Assembly (NCBI GenBank): GCA_963777695.1
Contig: CAVZRC010000004.1
Coordinates: 2,666,001-2,730,000, forward strand
From: CAVZRC01 sp963777695
GTDB lineage: Bacteria; Planctomycetota; Planctomycetia; Isosphaerales; Isosphaeraceae
DNA: 64,000 nt
Direction: 5' to 3'
The position numbers and the translations under genes were made by a program. Shown one piece after another: positions 60,993 through 64,000 of the stretch (positions are counted from its first letter, which is position 1; each line of letters opens with the position of its first letter). The notes beneath the pieces are model-generated. The model saw nothing but the letters and a program-made list of their open reading frames with translations. It did not search any database and had not been told where the DNA came from.

Positions 60993-61934
60993 TTACTTTT
61001 CGAGCCGATAGACGCGGAGCGCGTTGTCGTGGAGCAGCTTCTTCTGGTCGGCGACGGGTCGGGCGGCGATGATCTGGCGCAGGGCCTCGACCCACTGGCG
61101 ATAGGTCGCGGCGAGCGTGCAGACGGGCCAGTCGCCGCCGAAGATCACGCGATCGGGGCCGAACGCGTCCAGCACGTGGTTGATGATCGGCGCGAGGTCG
61201 TCGGCCGTCCACGGGTCGGGCGCGGCCGAGGCGACGATGCCCGAGACCTTGCACACCACATTCTTCCGACCGGCGATCCGGCCGATGTCCGCCTTCCAAT
61301 CCGAGAGGTCCTTGGCCCGGACGCTCGCGTTGCCGCAATGGTCGAGGATGAACGACGTGTCGGGGCAGGCGTCGATCAGCTTGCCGGCATCGCCGAGCTC
61401 GGCGGACCGCATGCACAGGTCGAAGCTGAGGCCGTTCTTGCCCAGCAGGCGGATGCCGTCGATGAAATGCGCGTCGAGGCAGTAGCCCGGCGGCGTGTCG
61501 CCGCCGTGGAGAACCTGGCGCAGGCCCTTGATCGCGGGCTGGTCCTTGAACCGCGCCAGGTAGGCCGCGAACCCCGACGATGCCGGCCGGCCCGAGATCA
61601 CTGCGCCGACCATCGGCGTGCCGCCTCCGCGGATCAGCTCGAGCACGTACTCCGCCTCGGCCGGCTGCTGCGACGGCTCGACGTCCACCTCCATGTAGAT
61701 CGATCTGACGACGTTGAGGCCCTCCGTCGCGCGTCGGTAGTCGTCCATCACGAACGAGCGGTCCAGCTTCGGGGCGTCCTTGAGCCACGGGAGCTTGAAC
61801 CGCGTGAGGTCCCAGAGGTGCTGGTGCGTATCGATGATCGGCAGCGTCACGGGTTCATTCTCCCGGGATGGGGCCGGCAAGCCGGCCGCGAGCGTCAGGG
61901 CGGCGGTCCGCTGGAGAAATCGGCGTCTTTTCAT
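60993..61934 (-). CDS. Tat-exported amidohydrolase (fuconolactonase-like)
   Basis: 313 residues. Twin-arginine leader MKRRRFLQRTAALTLAAGLPA. Amidohydrolase family 2 TIM barrel: metal-binding PIIDTHQHLWDL, IKGLRQVLHGG, SFILDHCGN and VIFGGDWPVC with the catalytic Asp. The closest known group is L-fucono/L-rhamnono-lactonases and related 4-sulfomuconolactone hydrolases, lactone hydrolysis in sugar breakdown. A CTGCCTA heptamer array stands directly before the ATG at 61934. Open frame upstream is not part of the gene. Confidence 0.9.
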   Translation of the reverse strand: MKRRRFLQRTAALTLAAGLPAPSRENEPVTLPIIDTHQHLWDLTRFKLPWLKDAPKLDRSFVMDDYRRATEGLNVVRSIYMEVDVEPSQQPAEAEYVLELIRGGGTPMVGAVISGRPASSGFAAYLARFKDQPAIKGLRQVLHGGDTPPGYCLDAHFIDGIRLLGKNGLSFDLCMRSAELGDAGKLIDACPDTSFILDHCGNASVRAKDLSDWKADIGRIAGRKNVVCKVSGIVASAAPDPWTADDLAPIINHVLDAFGPDRVIFGGDWPVCTLAATYRQWVEALRQIIAARPVADQKKLLHDNALRVYRLEK

Positions 61935-61939
61935 GGGTG

Positions 61940-61956
61940 AGTAGGCAGTAGGCAGT
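61940..61956 (-). repeat. Heptamer repeat CTGCCTA before the amidohydrolase start
   Basis: On the plus strand AGTAGGC AGTAGGC AGT; on the coding strand ACTGCCTACTGCCTACT directly before CACCC-ATG. A fourth heptamer sequence in the same position class, next to a start codon. Confidence 0.7.
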
Positions 61957-62141
61957 GGAGAAGGCCAGAACTCTTCCTCGCTCCCATGCGAAAGCGTGGG
62001 AACGCGCTCGAAGACTCGATCGTAGCGATCCGGGTTGGGCCGGGCCACGGTTTTTTCATTTGCATGCGGGGCAATCCCTTGGGACGATAGCGGTCCGGAA
62101 GGGTCGCACTCTCCCATCGACAAACCACCGAGGTCCCGATC

Positions 62142-62849
62142 ATGTCCTTCTCGATTCGTCCTTTGATCGTACTGGCGACGTTGATACTCGCCTTGGGGCT
62201 GGGCGGGATGGCTCCCGTCGCGATGCCCCGGGCGACGGCCGTCCCGCCCGCGCCCGCGTCCGGGTCGAGCGAGACGATCCGGCTGTTCGATGGCAAGAGC
62301 TTGAACGGCTGGGCGGGGCATTTCAAGCACTGGTCGGTCGATCGGGGCGAGATCGTGGGCAAGAATACCGAGCCGGTGCCGGTGAGCACGTATCTGCTCA
62401 CCGAGAAGAACTACACCGACTTCCGCCTGACCGCGAAGGTCAAGCTGGTCGAGTCGGAGATGCACTCGGGGATCGCCTTCTGGGGCCGGGTCGCCACCGA
62501 GCAGGGGGACCCGGCGACCTACGCCGGTCACCTCGTGATGTTCCCCTCGGGCTGGGGCATGTATGACCTGTACGGCCGGAAAGGTTTGCCGGTCAACCCG
62601 GCGCCGGCCAAGAAGGTCGGCAAGCAACACGACTGGAACGACCTGGAGATCCTCGCCGTGGGCAACCGCGTCCAGGTCGCCGTCAACGGTGTGGCGGTCA
62701 TCGACTGGAGCGATCCCGAGCCGGGCCGGATCAAGGCCGGGCCGATCGGACTCCAGCTCCACTCGAACACGGTGCCGCAGGAGGTCCGGTTCAAGGACCT
62801 GGTCATTGAGACCTTCCCCAAGGAGCACCGGCTGCTCTCCGTGCGGTAA
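62142..62849 (+). CDS. Exported DUF1080 (3-keto-disaccharide hydrolase-like) protein
   Basis: 235 residues; GAGG 8 bases upstream. Signal peptide with hydrophobic segment (LIVLATLILALGLGGMAPVA), then the DUF1080 concanavalin-like beta-jelly roll: IRLFDGKSLNGWAG, WSVDRGEIVGKN, LLTEKNYTDFRLTAKVKL, HSGIAFWG, DWNDLEILAVGNRVQVAVNG and PIGLQLHSN near the end. DUF1080 proteins act in periplasmic carbohydrate breakdown and are expanded in planctomycetes. Divergent from the amidohydrolase. Confidence 0.92.
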   Translation: MSFSIRPLIVLATLILALGLGGMAPVAMPRATAVPPAPASGSSETIRLFDGKSLNGWAGHFKHWSVDRGEIVGKNTEPVPVSTYLLTEKNYTDFRLTAKVKLVESEMHSGIAFWGRVATEQGDPATYAGHLVMFPSGWGMYDLYGRKGLPVNPAPAKKVGKQHDWNDLEILAVGNRVQVAVNGVAVIDWSDPEPGRIKAGPIGLQLHSNTVPQEVRFKDLVIETFPKEHRLLSVR

Positions 62850-63023
62850 ATCAGCCGGGATTCCGGACAGCAAACTCGGCTTTCTCCCTTGCGAGTGCGT
62901 CGCCTTTCTGCCACCGCAGCCCGACGAATCTGTACCACAACCCCCCCCTGCCCTCTGCTAGCGTTATGATGTCGCTTCGGAGGGCGGCTTGCGCCGACGT
63001 TCTGCAGGGGATAAGATCGGCTC

Positions 63024-63320
63024 ATGAGCAAGAAACCGCCACCCGGCATGATCGGCCCTCCGCCTTCGGCGCGCGGTGGGCGCCCGGCCGATGCCGGCCT
63101 GCATGCGCAGCAGATCGCCAGGGAATGGGAGGATGTGGGGGAAAGCTACGTCAAACGCCGAAATCGGGAACTCGGCATCCCGCAGCATAGGAACGGACAA
63201 CCGGATTACGGCGGAGACGGTCATTGGCGCACGTTCGATCCAAATACCCGGACGGGCGGCCAGAATACCACCGGCGTCACCGTCAACTCGGGCGTCCTGA
63301 ATCCAAAATTTGTAAAGTGA
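63024..63320 (+). CDS. Hypothetical small protein
   Basis: 98 residues. Pro/Gly-rich start (SKKPPPGMIGPPPSARGGRP), a helix (AQQIAREWEDVGESYVKRRNREL) and a C-terminal PDYGGDGHWRTFDPNTRTGG, then NTTGVTVNSGVLNP. Ends 1 bp before the stop of the convergent kinase fragment. Could be a stand-alone domain of a larger toxin-like protein, but no family is recognised. Confidence 0.5.
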   Translation: MSKKPPPGMIGPPPSARGGRPADAGLHAQQIAREWEDVGESYVKRRNRELGIPQHRNGQPDYGGDGHWRTFDPNTRTGGQNTTGVTVNSGVLNPKFVK

Positions 63321-63321
63321 C

Positions 63322-64000
<679 letters not shown>

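Noticed and set aside
61935..62873. In-frame N-terminal extension of the amidohydrolase
   Set aside because: Antisense to the DUF1080 gene; the Tat leader at 61934 is the obvious start.

Overview
The window reads as a high-G+C planctomycete chromosome, most likely from the Isosphaeraceae/Singulisphaera group. This is inferred from gene content, not from a marker gene. The signs are tandem Ser/Thr kinases fused to WD40 propellers beside an ECF sigma factor, a DUF1559 pseudopilin, a DUF1573 lipoprotein, a DUF1080 hydrolase-like protein and Tat-exported enzymes. No rRNA, tRNA, CRISPR array, integrase or transposase was recognised.

Layout. 1-8.2 kb: housekeeping and regulation: the 3' end of argH, a Uma2 protein, an orphan HicB, lysA, a HEAT/receiver-like secreted protein, a sigma-54 activator and a beta-class DNA methyltransferase. 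The last three genes start inside, or just after, arrays of 7-bp tandem repeats. 8.1-13.8 kb: a visibly lower-G+C island of exported proteins (DUF1573 lipoprotein, DUF1559 pseudopilin, 10-cysteine secreted protein, membrane-anchored protein, C39-type cysteine peptidase). It lies between two 249-bp direct copies of the methyltransferase 3' end. 14-18.4 kb: an AAA ATPase/TOPRIM-like pair resembling a defence module, then a pRiA4b ORF3-like gene with an internal amber codon and three unknown genes. 18.5-22.3 kb: hydrolase, AhpD-like protein and a frameshifted secreted propeller protein. 22.3-36.9 kb: a signalling block with an FHA pseudokinase, an ECF sigma factor, a membrane protein and three tandem kinase-WD40 paralogues, all with broken N-terminal frames. 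36.9-43.5 kb: phasin-like protein, HEPN protein with a small partner, PP2C phosphatase, ParE-type toxin/antitoxin, frameshifted methyltransferase and a Tat-exported class V aminotransferase. 44.2-49.1 kb: a 1518-residue EAD-CHAT-TIR-STAND-TPR protein. 49.5-53.4 kb: GrpB and small membrane/lipoproteins. 53.7-56.4 kb: a Septu-like AAA ATPase/HNH pair whose ATPase is frameshifted. 56.1-64 kb: lactonase, remnants, a WD40 protein, Fic protein with a palindromic operator, amidohydrolase, DUF1080 protein and a decayed kinase at the edge.

Two themes stand out. The first is defence or self/non-self functions: the CHAT-TIR STAND protein, AAA/TOPRIM, AAA/HNH, HEPN pair, Fic, ParE/antitoxin and HicB. The second is an unusual number of single-base frame breaks, about nine in 64 kb, plus one amber codon. 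These may be real decay, but assembly indels in G/C-rich runs are an equally serious explanation and should be tested before any gene is called dead.
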